DNA of 64,000 nucleotides, taken from Stutzerimonas sp. S1. GTDB lineage: Bacteria; Pseudomonadota; Gammaproteobacteria; Pseudomonadales; Pseudomonadaceae. The notes beneath the pieces are model-generated. The model ran no database searches. It saw only the letters and a list, made by a program, of their open reading frames with translations, and was not told the DNA's origin. The position numbers and the translations under genes were made by a program. Below, in pieces: positions 18,619-29,247 of this stretch. The stretch covers positions 129,706-193,705 of the forward strand of contig NZ_JAOEIY010000004.1 of the NCBI RefSeq assembly GCF_025966695.1, read 5' to 3'. Position 1 is the stretch's first letter. Every line of letters starts with the position of its first letter.

Positions 18619-19659
18619 TTAAGGCACCGCGAATACCTTGACCTCGGCCGATGCCGCAGCGACTGCTTCAGGCTGCACATGACCAACGCCCAGCTGACGG
18701 ACCTTGCGCAGCTGGCGCACACGCTCGAGGTTGTCCCAGGCAGTGGCATAGTGCGACGGCGACTGCTCCAGCGCGCTGCGGAAGAACTGCTCGGCCTCGT
18801 CCAGCTTGCCCTCTACCAGACAGATGTAGCCGACATCGTTGCTGGCCTGGGCGCGCGAGCCGATCTGCTCGAAGGCCGACAGCGCCTCCTCGTAGCGCTG
18901 TGTGCGCGCCATCAGCAAGCCGTAGTTGCGCCACAGCGGCGCGTAAGCGGTGTTGCGATCGAGCGCGCGACGAAACACGTGCTCGGCTTCCTGCCAATGG
19001 CCAGCCATGTAGTAGGAATAACCAAGGCTGTTCTGCACCAGCACCGAGCGCGGCTCGATCTGCAAGGCCAGCCGGTAGTATCGCTCGGCCTGCGCAAAGT
19101 CGTTGTTCAGGTCGGCCAGTACGCCCAGGGCGTTGTAGAGCCGCACCGGCGACTGCCGGTCCACCTTGAGCGCGTCCACCGCTGGCAGCGCGGTAAGCGG
19201 CGCGCCACCGAGCCGCTGCTGGTCCAGCAGCATGGCCCGGTCGAGCAGCTGGCGCGCCCGGTCCTGGTCACGCTTGGCCAGTTGCAACATGCCCATCTCG
19301 GCCAGCGCATCGAGGTCATCGGGCGCCTTGCGCAGCACGTCGTCGAACGCCAGTTCGGCGAGCTGGATGTTGCCGCGTTCGCGGTGAATCCGTCCCACCC
19401 AGACCAGCGCGGAATACTGCTTGGGCTCCAGCTCCAGCGCGCGCAGGTACTGGAACAGCGCCTGATCCAGATCCCCCGCCTGATAAGCCATGTCGGCAAG
19501 CTGTAGCGCCTGCTCCAGCGAACCGGCCTGCTGACGTGCCCGATACAGCACCGAATTGTTACCGGAATAGATGGAACGCCCCTCGCCTGGCTCCGGGCCC
19601 ATGGACTGGCAGCCGGTAAGGATGATCGGCAGTGCCAGCAGCAGCGTGATTCTTCTCAT
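18619..19659 (-). CDS. tadD: TadD, TPR lipoprotein of the Flp pilus
   Basis: 346 aa. The signal sequence ends in lipobox LTGC (Cys16), giving an outer-membrane lipoprotein. Tetratricopeptide repeats fill most of the rest. TadD is thought to help assemble or localise the RcpA secretin. It is the last gene of the Tad operon, one base after the tadC stop. It converges on the acyltransferase gene with a 10-base gap, and no terminator hairpin is visible there. Confidence 0.85.
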   Translation of the reverse strand: MRRITLLLALPIILTGCQSMGPEPGEGRSIYSGNNSVLYRARQQAGSLEQALQLADMAYQAGDLDQALFQYLRALELEPKQYSALVWVGRIHRERGNIQLAELAFDDVLRKAPDDLDALAEMGMLQLAKRDQDRARQLLDRAMLLDQQRLGGAPLTALPAVDALKVDRQSPVRLYNALGVLADLNNDFAQAERYYRLALQIEPRSVLVQNSLGYSYYMAGHWQEAEHVFRRALDRNTAYAPLWRNYGLLMARTQRYEEALSAFEQIGSRAQASNDVGYICLVEGKLDEAEQFFRSALEQSPSHYATAWDNLERVRQLRKVRQLGVGHVQPEAVAAASAEVKVFAVP

Positions 19660-19660
19660 T

Positions 19661-20638
19661 TCAGAGTCTCCCGAACGCTTTGAGTACGCCGATCAAGGCG
19701 GGGCCAATGGCGACCAGGAAAAAGCTCGGCCACAGGCAGAAAATCAGCGGAAATACCAACTTGGTGCCGATCTTGGCGGCCTGTTCTTCAGCCGCCTGGG
19801 TCCGGCGATCACGAAACTCGTCGGCATAGATGCGCAGGGTGTCGGCCACGCTGGTTCCGAAGCGGATGCTCTGCGCCAGCAGGCTGACCAGCCCGCGCAT
19901 GTCCTCCAGTCCGGTACGTTCGGCCAGGTGCGCCAGGGCCACCGCGCTGGATATCCCGGCGCGAATCTCGGCGTTCACCATCGCCAGCTCCTCGGCCAGC
20001 TCGGCCTGGCTCACCGCCATCTCCTCGGCAACCCGTTCGATTGCCTGCGGCAGCGCCAGGCCCGACTCCACGCAAACCACCATCAGGTCGAGCGCATCGG
20101 GAAAGGCACCGCGCAGGCGGGTCTGCCGGGCGTTCTTGCGCTTCTCGACGAACACTGCCGGCGCCAACCAGCCCAGGCCCACCGCAATCCCGGCTGCCAT
20201 CAGGCCGGTCGACAGCGAAGGCAGCGTCACCAGCGGCAGCAGCAGTACGGTTGCGGCCAGCAGCACCAGCGGCAGCAGCAGGCGGATCGCCCAGTACATC
20301 TGCACCGCCGACGCCGAGCGGTAGCCGGCGTGCAGCAACAGCGCCTGGGTACCGGACAGCTGCTCGCCCTCCTTGCTGACGAAGCGCTGGCCAACCTGCT
20401 CCAGCAACACGTGCAGGTTGCCCCGCGGCGGCTCACCGACGCCTAGCTCACCGCCATGCTGGCCAGCGCGTTTGATCAGCGCCAGGCGGCGGCGCATCGG
20501 ATCCTGCAGCCCCATCACCAGCACCGTCGTGGTGGCTACCGCCAGCACCACGCTCAACGCAACCGCCGCCAGAAAGATCAGCCGCACCAACTGCTCATCG
20601 GCGACCACGCTACGAACCAGACCGTACAGATAGTCCAT
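19661..20638 (-). CDS. tadC: TadC, inner-membrane platform protein of the Flp pilus
   Basis: 325 aa with a T2SSF (GspF-like) domain: helices in the first 140 residues, then the conserved RGAFPDALDLMVVCVESGLALPQAIERV region, and a final helix pair. It forms the pilus assembly platform with TadB. The ATG at 20638 is chosen; a TTG at 20656 overlaps the tadB stop and would add six residues. Confidence 0.88.
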   Translation of the reverse strand: MDYLYGLVRSVVADEQLVRLIFLAAVALSVVLAVATTTVLVMGLQDPMRRRLALIKRAGQHGGELGVGEPPRGNLHVLLEQVGQRFVSKEGEQLSGTQALLLHAGYRSASAVQMYWAIRLLLPLVLLAATVLLLPLVTLPSLSTGLMAAGIAVGLGWLAPAVFVEKRKNARQTRLRGAFPDALDLMVVCVESGLALPQAIERVAEEMAVSQAELAEELAMVNAEIRAGISSAVALAHLAERTGLEDMRGLVSLLAQSIRFGTSVADTLRIYADEFRDRRTQAAEEQAAKIGTKLVFPLIFCLWPSFFLVAIGPALIGVLKAFGRL

Positions 20639-20652
20639 GACTGCGCCCCCGC

Positions 20653-21639
20653 TCAAACCTGGATACGAATGATCCGGCGAATCCAGAAGATGCCCACCAG
20701 CATGGCGCCGAACGCACCCAGACTGAGTTTCTGCCCGATCGGCTCGTTGATCAGCAACGGCAGGTATTCCGGTGTGGTCAGCATGATTCCCGCCGCCAGC
20801 ACGAACGGTACGGAGATCAGCACCCAGGCCGACATGCGGCCCTCCGCCGACAGCGTCCGGACCTTGCGCTGGAAGCGGAAGCGCCCGCGGATCAGCCGGC
20901 TCAGGCGCTCCAGCACTTCGGTCAGGTTGCCGCCGGTTTCGCGGTGGATGAGGATGCTGGTCACCAGCATCATCACCGTCATGCTCGGCACCCGCTCCAA
21001 CAGGCCGAGCATGGCCCGACGCACGTCATTGCCGTAGTTGATGTCGGCAAAAGTCAGGCCGAACTCATGGGCTACCGCCCCCTTCTGCTCCTCGGCCACC
21101 AGCCGCAGCGTCTCGTTGAACGGATGGCCTGCGCGCAGCGCGCGGCACATCGAATCCAGCGCATCGGCCAGCCCCTCCTCGAACTCGGCAAAGCGTTTGC
21201 CGCGGTCGCTACTGATCTTCAGGATCGGCAGCCAGAACGCCAGAAACCCCAGCAGCGGCGCCAGCCACCACAGATGCAGCAGCAGCCAGCTGGCAATCGC
21301 TACCAGCACGGCCAGCACGGCGCCCAGCAGCACCACCCGGTAGGCACGGTAGTCGTGGCCGCTCTGCTCGATCATCTGCGCCAGCTTGTCCATCAGCGGC
21401 AGCTGCTCCAGTGCCGCCTCCAGCGGTGACAGGCGCGTCAGGTACTTCTGCCGCAACAGGGTCTGCATGTTCGGCAGATCGTTGGCCTGTTCGAGCAGGT
21501 GCAGGCGCGTGCGAATGCGCTTGCGCATCCGCCCCGCTTCGCCGAATACCGGCACCGTCAGCCCCTGGCTGAGCAGGAATACCGCGACGAAGATCATGCC
21601 GAGGAAGATCAGGATGAACTCGGTGGGCACCTGGTTCAT
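20653..21639 (-). CDS. tadB: TadB, inner-membrane platform protein of the Flp pilus
   Basis: 328 aa with a GspF-like domain: an N-terminal helix, a helix pair at about 95-140, the conserved [20 protein letters not shown] segment, and two C-terminal helices. It partners TadC beneath the TadA motor. Its start overlaps the tadA stop by 4 bases, so translation is coupled. Confidence 0.9.
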   Translation of the reverse strand: MNQVPTEFILIFLGMIFVAVFLLSQGLTVPVFGEAGRMRKRIRTRLHLLEQANDLPNMQTLLRQKYLTRLSPLEAALEQLPLMDKLAQMIEQSGHDYRAYRVVLLGAVLAVLVAIASWLLLHLWWLAPLLGFLAFWLPILKISSDRGKRFAEFEEGLADALDSMCRALRAGHPFNETLRLVAEEQKGAVAHEFGLTFADINYGNDVRRAMLGLLERVPSMTVMMLVTSILIHRETGGNLTEVLERLSRLIRGRFRFQRKVRTLSAEGRMSAWVLISVPFVLAAGIMLTTPEYLPLLINEPIGQKLSLGAFGAMLVGIFWIRRIIRIQV

Positions 21640-23075
21640 GGCTGCATGCCCTCCATCCAGTCCGGCCGGAACAGCTCCAGCGGCAGCTCGATACCGCGCT
21701 TGGCCAGCACGTCACGGAAGCTCGGCACCATGCCCGTCGCGCGGTAATCACCAAGCACCTCGCCGTGCTCGCCGATGCCACGACGCTCGAAGGTGAAGAT
21801 CTCGGTCATGGTGATGATTTCGCCCTCCATGCCGTTGATCTCCTGCACGCTGACCAGCCGCCGCTTGCCGTCTTCCTGGCGTTCGAGCTGGATGACCACG
21901 TCGATGGCCGAGGCGATCTGCTGACGCAAGGCCTTGATCGGGAACGTCGCGCCACTCATCGACACCATATTCTCGATGCGGCTCAGCGCATCGCGCGGGG
22001 TGTTGGCGTGGATGGTGGTGATCGAGCCGTCATGGCCGGTGTTCATCGCCGCCAGCATGTCCAGCGCTTCCGGGCCGCGCACCTCGCCGATGACGATACG
22101 GTCAGGGCGCATACGCAGGCTGTTGCGCACCAGCTCGCGCTGATTGACCTCGCCGCGCCCCTCGATGTTGGCCGGACGCGTTTCCAGGCGCACCACGTGA
22201 GGCTGCTGCAGCTGTAGCTCAGCGGAGTCCTCGATGGTCACGATGCGTTCGTTGTGCGGGATGAAGCTCGACAGCACGTTGAGCATGGTGGTCTTGCCGG
22301 TGCCGGTGCCGCCGGACACCAGCACGTTCATCCGCCCGCGCACGATGGCCTTGAGCACCAGGGCGATGGCCGGCGTCAGGGTGCCCATCTGGATCAGACT
22401 CTCGGCATTCAGCAGGTCCACCGCGAAGCGGCGAATCGACAGGCTCGGCCCGTCGATGGCCAGCGGCGGGATGATCGCGTTGACCCGCGAACCATCCTTC
22501 AGACGCGCATCCACCAGCGGCGAGGATTCGTCGATGCGCCGACCAAGGGTCGAAACGATGCGGTCGATGATGTTCAGCAGATGCCGGTCATCGCGAAAGC
22601 GCACGTCAGTGCGCTGCAGCTTGCCGTGGCGCTCGACGTAGACCGAGGCATGACCGTTGACCAGGATGTCCGACACCGTGCTGTCGGCCAGCAGTGGTTC
22701 CAGCGGCCCGAGGCCCAGCACCTCGTCGGTGATCTGCTTGATGATCAGCTGGCGGCCGGACGTACTGACCGGCGCCGCGTGCTCGTCGAGCAGGCGCTGG
22801 CAGATCTCGCGGATCTGCCACACCGCGTCCGCCGGCTCCAGCGAATCGAGCAGCGACAGGTCCATGACCTTGAGCAGCTGCTGGTAGATCTTTTCCCGCC
22901 ATTCGGCGTCGGTCGAACTGAGCTGGCTGCGGGTCTCGTAGAGTGTCTCGACCACCGGCGCCTCCCACGCCATGCCGGTCTCCGCCCGCTCGGGACTGGG
23001 GCCGGGAACCGGCTGCTTGGCCGGGACGCGTTTGCCTGCCTGCAGGCGGTTACGCAGTTCGCTGAGCATGGTCAT
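21636..23075 (-). CDS. tadA: TadA (CpaF), pilus assembly ATPase
   Basis: 479-aa secretion ATPase of the GspE/VirB11 superfamily that powers Flp pilus extension. Walker A is GGTGTGKTT (about 255-263); the Asp box [10 protein letters not shown], the Walker B-like [20 protein letters not shown] and the His box [13 protein letters not shown] follow. The start overlaps the tadZ stop as ATGA. A second Met two codons in is possible. Confidence 0.95.
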   Translation of the reverse strand: MTMLSELRNRLQAGKRVPAKQPVPGPSPERAETGMAWEAPVVETLYETRSQLSSTDAEWREKIYQQLLKVMDLSLLDSLEPADAVWQIREICQRLLDEHAAPVSTSGRQLIIKQITDEVLGLGPLEPLLADSTVSDILVNGHASVYVERHGKLQRTDVRFRDDRHLLNIIDRIVSTLGRRIDESSPLVDARLKDGSRVNAIIPPLAIDGPSLSIRRFAVDLLNAESLIQMGTLTPAIALVLKAIVRGRMNVLVSGGTGTGKTTMLNVLSSFIPHNERIVTIEDSAELQLQQPHVVRLETRPANIEGRGEVNQRELVRNSLRMRPDRIVIGEVRGPEALDMLAAMNTGHDGSITTIHANTPRDALSRIENMVSMSGATFPIKALRQQIASAIDVVIQLERQEDGKRRLVSVQEINGMEGEIITMTEIFTFERRGIGEHGEVLGDYRATGMVPSFRDVLAKRGIELPLELFRPDWMEGMQP

Positions 23076-24289
23076 CCCCTGAATAGTCGGCCGAAGGTGC
23101 GCTTGATCAGGCTCGGTTCGGCGACTTCGTTACCGAGCAGCTCCTGGGCCATCTGCCGAATACCCTGCGTCAGCGCCGCCCGTGGCGCATGCAGGCCCAG
23201 CGGCACGCCGGTGTTCTGGCTTTCGTTGATCACCGCGTAATCGTTGGGCAGCCGCTGCGGCTCTCCGCAATGCAGGGCGTCGGCTATGTCCTTGAGGCTG
23301 ACCGGTGCAGTCTTGTCGTAGCGATTGACCACCATCTGCAGGCGGTCACCGCGAATGCCGAGGTCGTCGCGCATGATGCGCACCAGGCGCACGGCATCCT
23401 TGAGGTGGCTGAGCGATTGCTGCAGCACCACATAAACGTGATCGGCCTGCTCCAGGGTGATGCCGGTGAGGTGGTCGATCTGCCGCGGCAGGTCAACCAC
23501 AACCCAGTCGTAGCTCGTGCGCGCCAGCCGCAGCAGCGCCTCGAGCTGTTCCAGCTGCACGTCCTGGGTCAGGCACAGTTCACCGGTGCGCCCACCGAGC
23601 ACATCGAGCGTCGGACTGAAGTGGCTGCAGAAGCCGTGCAGCGCGACGGCGTCCAGATCATCGATGCGTTGCAGCACTTCCATGTGGCTGTGGGTCGGGT
23701 GCATATCCAGACAATGGGCGACGCTGCCGAACTGCAGGTCCAGGTCCAGCAGCAGCGTACGGCGGCCAAAGGCGCTGAGACTGTGGGCCAGATTGCAAGC
23801 CAGCATGGTTGCACCCGAGCCGCCCTTGGCATTCATGATGGCGATCACCTGACCGCCGGTGATCTGGCCGTCGCGAGCCTCCAGTGCGACTCGTCCGATG
23901 GCGGCAAGCAGCTCCTGCTCCACTAACGGCTCCGGCAGGAAATCCCGTGCACCGGCCTGCATCGCCAGACGCATGCAGTCGCGGTCATCCTGCGGACCGC
24001 AGACCAGCAACGGCGGACGCTGCTGCAGCGGATGCTGCAGCAATGCGGCGAGCTCCTCGCGCCACAGATGGCTGACGTGTAGCAGGAGCATGTCGGGCAT
24101 CTGCTCCAGGCCGTACAGCGGATCGGTATGCCCGTTGCTCACCAGCCGGGTAGTGACCTGCACCCCAGGCAGCTGCTGGGCCTGCGCCTTCAACCGGGTC
24201 AGTTCGCCAGCATCGCGGCCGCTGATCAGCAGCCGCAGGCCCTGTCGCCCGACCGTGACAGCGCTGGGAATCTCGAGGGTATTCAGCAT
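23072..24289 (-). CDS. tadZ: TadZ (CpaE), MinD/ParA-like pilus localisation protein
   Basis: 405 aa. An N-terminal receiver-like domain is followed by a MinD-type ATPase domain starting [16 protein letters not shown]. The deviant Walker A lacks the second Lys/Ser-Thr pair of active MinD (KGGSGAT), as in many TadZ proteins, so hydrolysis may be weak. [11 protein letters not shown] and [12 protein letters not shown] are also present. It is expected to mark the pole or site of pilus assembly. Its start overlaps the preceding gene by 7 bases. Confidence 0.9.
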   Translation of the reverse strand: MLNTLEIPSAVTVGRQGLRLLISGRDAGELTRLKAQAQQLPGVQVTTRLVSNGHTDPLYGLEQMPDMLLLHVSHLWREELAALLQHPLQQRPPLLVCGPQDDRDCMRLAMQAGARDFLPEPLVEQELLAAIGRVALEARDGQITGGQVIAIMNAKGGSGATMLACNLAHSLSAFGRRTLLLDLDLQFGSVAHCLDMHPTHSHMEVLQRIDDLDAVALHGFCSHFSPTLDVLGGRTGELCLTQDVQLEQLEALLRLARTSYDWVVVDLPRQIDHLTGITLEQADHVYVVLQQSLSHLKDAVRLVRIMRDDLGIRGDRLQMVVNRYDKTAPVSLKDIADALHCGEPQRLPNDYAVINESQNTGVPLGLHAPRAALTQGIRQMAQELLGNEVAEPSLIKRTFGRLFRG

Positions 24290-24783
24290 GGGGTAATCTC
24301 CGGAACTGCATCGGATTCGGCATGACGGCCGAGGCTTTCGCGCGGCAACGTCGAGGTGAAAGGCGGCAGCGTGATCACGCCCCTCAGGCCAGGAATAAGC
24401 GGGTCGAACGTGAAGTTCTCCACGCGCAGCTGGACGTAGCGGATCGCGCTGAACCCTGTGGCACCCGCCTGTGCGGGGTTGGCGATCGGCGTACCACTGT
24501 CATCCAGATAAACCAGTGTCAGGTCAGCGGTTTCCAGGTTGGCGATCAGGCTGCTGGTACCGCTGTCCTCGGCGGCGTTGAAGATCGCCCGGCGCAGGAT
24601 GCGTGGCTCGTGGATCTCGCACACCGCCGCCAGGCGCGCACCGCGGCGCACCGTTTCGTTGAGCGCGTTGACGGTGAAGAACAGCCGGCCCATCTCCAAT
24701 ACGCCGAACAGCACGATGAACAGCAGCAGCCCGACGAGGGCGAACTCCACCACGTACACGCCACGCATGCGTTTCGCGTTCAT
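24283..24783 (-). CDS. tadF: TadF/TadE-like minor pseudopilin
   Basis: 166 aa. The short basic leader is followed by RGVYVVEFALVGLLLFIVLFGVLEMGRLFF, the TadE-type hydrophobic segment with the conserved E after the prepilin cleavage region. The rest is an exported soluble domain. ATG 24783 overlaps the tadE stop (ATGA). The choice of the name tadF over tadE is by position only. Confidence 0.8.
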   Translation of the reverse strand: MNAKRMRGVYVVEFALVGLLLFIVLFGVLEMGRLFFTVNALNETVRRGARLAAVCEIHEPRILRRAIFNAAEDSGTSSLIANLETADLTLVYLDDSGTPIANPAQAGATGFSAIRYVQLRVENFTFDPLIPGLRGVITLPPFTSTLPRESLGRHAESDAVPEITPC

Positions 24784-25253
24784 CACAGCGCCCTCATCAC
24801 GGTGGTTGCGACCAGGGGAAAGCTCAGCGAGGCACCGCCAGCGCCGAAGTTCGGAATGCCACCGCCGAACAATGGCTGGAACGGATAGCTGATGCTGACC
24901 TGCACGTGATCGCTACCCAGCGCACTGACCGTCACCTGGGATGTGCTCAGCCCGGTCACCAGCGGCTCGCGGCCATCCTGTACGACTGGCACTCCATACA
25001 CCGCCAGCGCACGCGCCTGCTGCTGCAGCTCGGCGGTCAGTTCGATCCGCCCCAGCGTGCGATTCCAGGCCTGCCCGGCGACGAAGCGGCTGGCGTCACG
25101 GCTGGCCTGCAGCAGGCTGTTGTACTGGAACAGCAAGCGGCCGACCTCGCCGATCGCCAGCAGCAGCAACAACAGCAACGGCAAGGCGATGGCCAGTTCC
25201 ACCATCGCCAGCCCCCGCTGTCGTGCCTTTGCCCAAAGTCCCTGGCTGTTCAT
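24783..25253 (-). CDS. tadE: TadE minor pseudopilin
   Basis: 156 aa with RQRGLAMVELAIALPLLLLLLLAIGEVGRLLF, the TadE domain, near the N-terminus: a glycine cleavage site, a glutamate at +5 or so, and a long hydrophobic helix. It is probably processed by the prepilin peptidase at 30585 and incorporated at the pilus base or tip. Confidence 0.85.
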   Translation of the reverse strand: MNSQGLWAKARQRGLAMVELAIALPLLLLLLLAIGEVGRLLFQYNSLLQASRDASRFVAGQAWNRTLGRIELTAELQQQARALAVYGVPVVQDGREPLVTGLSTSQVTVSALGSDHVQVSISYPFQPLFGGGIPNFGAGGASLSFPLVATTVMRAL

Positions 25254-25262
25254 GGCCGCCTC

Positions 25263-26591
25263 CTACGAATCGCTGCTCGGCGTCCGGTTGTTGTCGATAT
25301 AGGTCTTGTACAGCTGGATGATCTGCGGGCCGCTGTCGTTCACCGGGTTGCTGTCCGGCACGTTGTCACCTTCGCAATCACTGACGAACTGGCCGAAGAT
25401 CTGCGCGTCGTTGCCGCCCCCGGTGGGCAGCGGCTGGACCAGAAAGAAGCAGCCGAAGCCCAGCACCGGAACGGAGGTCTGGCCACCGGAACTGCCGGTG
25501 CAATTGCCCAGCACGATCTTCAGGATGCGCCGCTCGAACACACCGTCCGCGCGGCAGCCATTGGGACAGTCGGCCACGCGCTGATGCCAGTCGTTGTAGT
25601 CGAGCAGCGCGGTGCTGGCGGTGGAGAGATTGCCGCCGTTGGAACTGACCACCTCGCCCTGATACTCGGCCTGCCCCGTGCTGTCGTTGTAGGTCATCCG
25701 CGGCGCGGTGAAATCGGTGACGAGGTCCGGCGGATATTCATCGGCACCGTTGGACAGCGCACCGGCGTACTGGCCGAAGCGCGTGTTGAAGCCCTGCGAG
25801 ACCGGGCCGACGGTGTTGCCCGGCTCGGTTTCCACCGTCTCGCCGACGCTGTTGCACTGATCGATGCCGCCGGCCAGCGCCTCGCGCACATCCGCGCCGC
25901 CGCTGTTGTCGCCCAGGCGAATCAGCTGGAAATTGCCCGGCCCGATGACCGGGTCATTGCCGGCCGCGCCCTTGAGTACTTCCAGATCGCCGAAGCGATA
26001 ACCCCAGAACAGCCCGTCGTCCGGGTCATGCTGACCGGGATTGCCACACACCATCAGCGGCGCGATGTTGCACGGGCTGGTCGGACTCGGCCCGGCGGTG
26101 GCGATCGCCGCCACCTCCTTGTCCACCGCGCTGCCGAACGCTTGCAGCATGCCCCAGAAGAAGCCCGCCAGCGGCAGATCGGCAACGCTGACCCGCACGT
26201 AGCGTGCATCCACCGGTCCCGGGAAGGAGAACGGCCCGTAGACGCTGGCCGCCAGGTCGACGCGCACCAGGCCGCTGAGGTTGTCGCCCAGCGCGGCGGC
26301 CAGTTCGCCGTTGCCGGCCGCCTGGGCGTTGAGGCGGAATGTCGCCCGCGCCGCGTCCTGCGCCAGGCTGCTGGCATTGCCCGAGCCCATGACCTGCTGC
26401 AAGGTCTTGGCGCCACTCAGGGCTGCGGCGTCCACCGCGTTCTGCAGGCGCGTCTTGTTGACCAGCATGTGGCTGCCGTCCAGCGCCAGCGCCGCCATCA
26501 GCAGCATCGACGCCAGCGCCACGACGATCAGCACCATGACCGAGCCACGCTGACGCTGCGGGAGCGGACGAACCATGCGGGAGGCGTTCAT
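25263..26591 (-). CDS. tadG: TadG-like pilus assembly protein
   Basis: 442 aa. RQRGSVMVLIVVALASMLLMAALALDGSHMLVNKTRLQNAVDAAALSGA is the TadG N-terminal region: one membrane helix followed by the helix typical of this family. The large remainder is periplasmic and carries several cysteines. ATG 26591 has GAGGT upstream; the frame is open a further 23 codons, but those overlap the upstream lipoprotein gene. TadG is thought to anchor or scaffold the pilus. Confidence 0.82.
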   Translation of the reverse strand: MNASRMVRPLPQRQRGSVMVLIVVALASMLLMAALALDGSHMLVNKTRLQNAVDAAALSGAKTLQQVMGSGNASSLAQDAARATFRLNAQAAGNGELAAALGDNLSGLVRVDLAASVYGPFSFPGPVDARYVRVSVADLPLAGFFWGMLQAFGSAVDKEVAAIATAGPSPTSPCNIAPLMVCGNPGQHDPDDGLFWGYRFGDLEVLKGAAGNDPVIGPGNFQLIRLGDNSGGADVREALAGGIDQCNSVGETVETEPGNTVGPVSQGFNTRFGQYAGALSNGADEYPPDLVTDFTAPRMTYNDSTGQAEYQGEVVSSNGGNLSTASTALLDYNDWHQRVADCPNGCRADGVFERRILKIVLGNCTGSSGGQTSVPVLGFGCFFLVQPLPTGGGNDAQIFGQFVSDCEGDNVPDSNPVNDSGPQIIQLYKTYIDNNRTPSSDS

Positions 26592-26601
26592 GGCGCGGAC
26601 C

Positions 26602-26871
26602 TCAGTTGCCCACGTTGATCTGAATCGGCTGCGCGACCTGCTGCGCATCACCAGTAACACCGCGATAGCTGTCGATGACCTGCTCGGTCAGCGGGCCATC
26701 GGTGCCGACCGGCGAGAGTGCCGTGCCAGGATTGGCAGCGACATTCTTGTCGGCGATCTGCTGGTACAGCGTCGCGTTGACCGTGCTGCCAAGCGGGCCG
26801 ACGCGACCTTCCTGGTACGGAATGCAGCCAGCCAGCAGGGTGAACAGGCAGGCATAGGGCAGGATTTTCAT
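26602..26871 (-). CDS. Small lipoprotein in the Tad operon
   Basis: 89 aa with lipobox LLAGC (Cys16) after a short signal sequence. No domain is recognised in the mature part. Its place directly after the secretin gene suggests a pilotin-like or TadD-like outer-membrane partner, but this is an inference from position. Confidence 0.75.
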   Translation of the reverse strand: MKILPYACLFTLLAGCIPYQEGRVGPLGSTVNATLYQQIADKNVAANPGTALSPVGTDGPLTEQVIDSYRGVTGDAQQVAQPIQINVGN

Positions 26872-26885
26872 GATGGCGACTCCGC

Positions 26886-28400
26886 TTACTTGAGGTCGTG
26901 GCCGAAGCGGCCTTCGCTGATGCCCAGGCTCACTGGCACTGCACGGTCGACGCCGCGGCCCTTGGTCTTGCCGAGCAGGTAGAACGCCGCATCGCTGGGC
27001 TCGACGAAATGCTCGGTGGGCAGGCGCACCGTCTTGGCGTCCACCGGCTGCGCCAGGTGCGGCGTCACCAGGATCACCAGTTCGGTTTCGCCGTGGATGA
27101 ACTGCTGGCTGCGGAACAGCTGCCCCAGCACCGGTACGTCACCCAAACCGGGGAAACGGCTGACGAAGTCGCGGGTGTTCTCGCTGATCAGGCCGGCGAT
27201 GGCGATGGTCTGGCCGTTACCCAGTTCGACGGTGGACTGCGCGCTACGCTTGGTCAGCGACGGAATGACCTGGTTGACGCCGTTGCCGAGGATGCTTTCC
27301 AGCCCGGTGTCCAGCACCAGCGAGTTGGCATTGGAAAGTTCGCTGACCGACACGTTGAGGTTCAGGTTGATCCGCCCGGAATCGAGCACCACCGGGAGGA
27401 ACTTGACCCCGACGCCGAATTCCTTGAACTCGATGGTGATGCCGTCATCCTCGGTGATCGGCACCGGGAACTCGCCACCGGAGATGAACTCCGCCTGCTG
27501 CCCGGTCAGGGTGGTCAGCGTCGGTTCGGCAAGCACCTTGGCCGAACCATTGTCCTTGGCCGCCTCGAGCACCACGTTGAAGAGGAAGTTGTCGGAGAGG
27601 AACTGGCCGAAGATGCCGGTGCCATCGCCGAACAGTGTGGTCGGATTGACGAAACCGTCGTCGTCGAAGCCCAGCCCCTGACCGTTGTTGAAACCGCCGC
27701 CCGACCAGCGCCCGGACGAGCCGAAGTCCAGTGCGTTGAAGCGCACGTTGAGGTTCTTGAACAGGTTGCGCTGCATCTCGGCAACCTTCACTTCCAGCAT
27801 CACCTGCTGGCTGCCGCCGATGCTGAGCAGGTTGATCAGCTGCAGCGGCTCCTGCGACGACTGCTGCGCCACGGGACTCGCGCCCTGCTTCTTGGCATCG
27901 CCAGTCGCCTGCTCGGTGTAGCTGCGGGCCAGCTTCAGCGCGCTGTCCATCACCGCGGCGCTGCTGACCTGCCCACGCAGCACCAGTGCACCCTGGGCGC
28001 TGAATACCTCGATGGGCTCGTTGGGCAGCACCTGATGCAGCTTGCTTTTCAGGCCGCTGAGGTCGTGCACCACCTCCAGATCGAGGCTGTCGATCAGGCG
28101 ATTGCTGCTGTCCCACAGCAGCACGTTGGTGCTGCCCAGCGAACGACCGAGCAGATAAAGCTGCGTCGGGCTGGTGATGAGGATGTCGGCAATTTCCGGG
28201 TTGCCCACCGAGATGCGCTTGACCGCGGTGCGCGTGGTGAGCACCCGCGACTTGTAGATCGGCACCTGGACATCGCTGATATTGGCCGCTGGCGTGGCAA
28301 GGATCGCCGGTTTCGCCTCGGCGGCCGCCGCCAACCCGGACAGCAACGTCAGGGTTCCCAGCACCAGGGCCATGGCCCCCACTCTGCGCATGTTCTTCAT
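26886..28400 (-). CDS. rcpA: RcpA (CpaC), Flp pilus secretin
   Basis: 504-aa outer-membrane channel. A signal peptide is followed by the N-terminal pilus/BON-type domain (VPIYKSRVLTTRTAVKRISVGNPEIADI) and the C-terminal secretin domain, with VPVLGQLFRSQQF and LVILVTPHL near the end. ATG 28400 has AAGGAG six bases upstream; an ATG two codons earlier directly abuts the ribosome site and is less likely. It lets the Flp fibre cross the outer membrane. Confidence 0.93.
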   Translation of the reverse strand: MKNMRRVGAMALVLGTLTLLSGLAAAAEAKPAILATPAANISDVQVPIYKSRVLTTRTAVKRISVGNPEIADILITSPTQLYLLGRSLGSTNVLLWDSSNRLIDSLDLEVVHDLSGLKSKLHQVLPNEPIEVFSAQGALVLRGQVSSAAVMDSALKLARSYTEQATGDAKKQGASPVAQQSSQEPLQLINLLSIGGSQQVMLEVKVAEMQRNLFKNLNVRFNALDFGSSGRWSGGGFNNGQGLGFDDDGFVNPTTLFGDGTGIFGQFLSDNFLFNVVLEAAKDNGSAKVLAEPTLTTLTGQQAEFISGGEFPVPITEDDGITIEFKEFGVGVKFLPVVLDSGRINLNLNVSVSELSNANSLVLDTGLESILGNGVNQVIPSLTKRSAQSTVELGNGQTIAIAGLISENTRDFVSRFPGLGDVPVLGQLFRSQQFIHGETELVILVTPHLAQPVDAKTVRLPTEHFVEPSDAAFYLLGKTKGRGVDRAVPVSLGISEGRFGHDLK

Positions 28401-28443
28401 GTCCATCTCCTTGCGTGTCAGGCCGTCGTGGCCGCGCGTCGTC

Positions 28444-29235
28444 TTACCGGCCCACGTTGGTCACGTTCACCTGGGTGCCGCGGATGATCGTCACGCCGAC
28501 ATCCGCCGGCGCACGGCGGCGCACCACTGGCTTCGGCGCCGCGGCGACCGGGGCCGGAGGCGGTGCCGCCACGGTTTTTTTCTGGTTATCCAGGGGATTG
28601 CGCAGCGCCAGTTGCAGGCGGCCTTCGGTCATGGCCTTGACCAGCTTTTCGGCTTCCTCGGAGCTCATTTCCAGAGTCACCGCACGCACTACGACCGGCT
28701 GGGTCTTGTCGGTGCTGGCGGTCTGGTCGACGGCCAGCACGCGCAGGTCTTCGAGAATGGTCTTGGCCTCGGCTTCGTCACCGTTGCCCTTGCGCTTGGT
28801 GGCCAACACATCGACGCGGTTGCCCGGCAGCAGGAAGCCGCCGACCCCCACCACATCGTCGACGCGCACCGACACCGCGCGCTTGTCGGTGGCGATCAGC
28901 GACGCCAGCGTGCTGCCACCCAGGTGTTCGGCCAGTCGCGCGCCACGCAGCACGTCGCCGCGCAGCATGCCGAAGGTGGCGATCTTGCCGATCACGCCCT
29001 CGGTGGTATCGAACGAATCGTCCGGCACCGTGCCCTTGGGCATACGCACCAAAGTCACATGCTGCGCCTCGACCATCTGCCCAAAGGGAATCTCGGTGGT
29101 GGCGACCACCACGTTCTGCGACTTGTCGTCCGGCCCGGCATCAAGCCGCGCGCTCAGCCAGTTGTTGGCCATCCAGACCGCACCGAGCCCCAGCAGCAGG
29201 GAAAGCGCGATCAGCGTGAGAGTACGAGAGCCCAT
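28444..29235 (-). CDS. rcpC: RcpC (CpaB), SAF-domain pilus protein
   Basis: 263 aa. One N-terminal membrane helix (LTLIALSLLLGLGAVWMANNW) is followed by an SAF domain (VVATTEIPFGQMVEAQHV) and the RcpC/CpaB domain (VDDVVGVGGFLLPGNRVDVLAT). AAGGAG precedes the ATG. It is periplasmic, and may modulate the pore or the pilin. Confidence 0.9.
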   Translation of the reverse strand: MGSRTLTLIALSLLLGLGAVWMANNWLSARLDAGPDDKSQNVVVATTEIPFGQMVEAQHVTLVRMPKGTVPDDSFDTTEGVIGKIATFGMLRGDVLRGARLAEHLGGSTLASLIATDKRAVSVRVDDVVGVGGFLLPGNRVDVLATKRKGNGDEAEAKTILEDLRVLAVDQTASTDKTQPVVVRAVTLEMSSEEAEKLVKAMTEGRLQLALRNPLDNQKKTVAAPPPAPVAAAPKPVVRRRAPADVGVTIIRGTQVNVTNVGR

Positions 29236-29247
29236 GGCTGTGTCTCC

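Noticed and set aside
24906..26618. Long plus-strand frame opposite tadE and tadG (570 codons)
   Set aside because: The minus strand encodes recognisable Tad proteins; this frame is a shadow with no domain.
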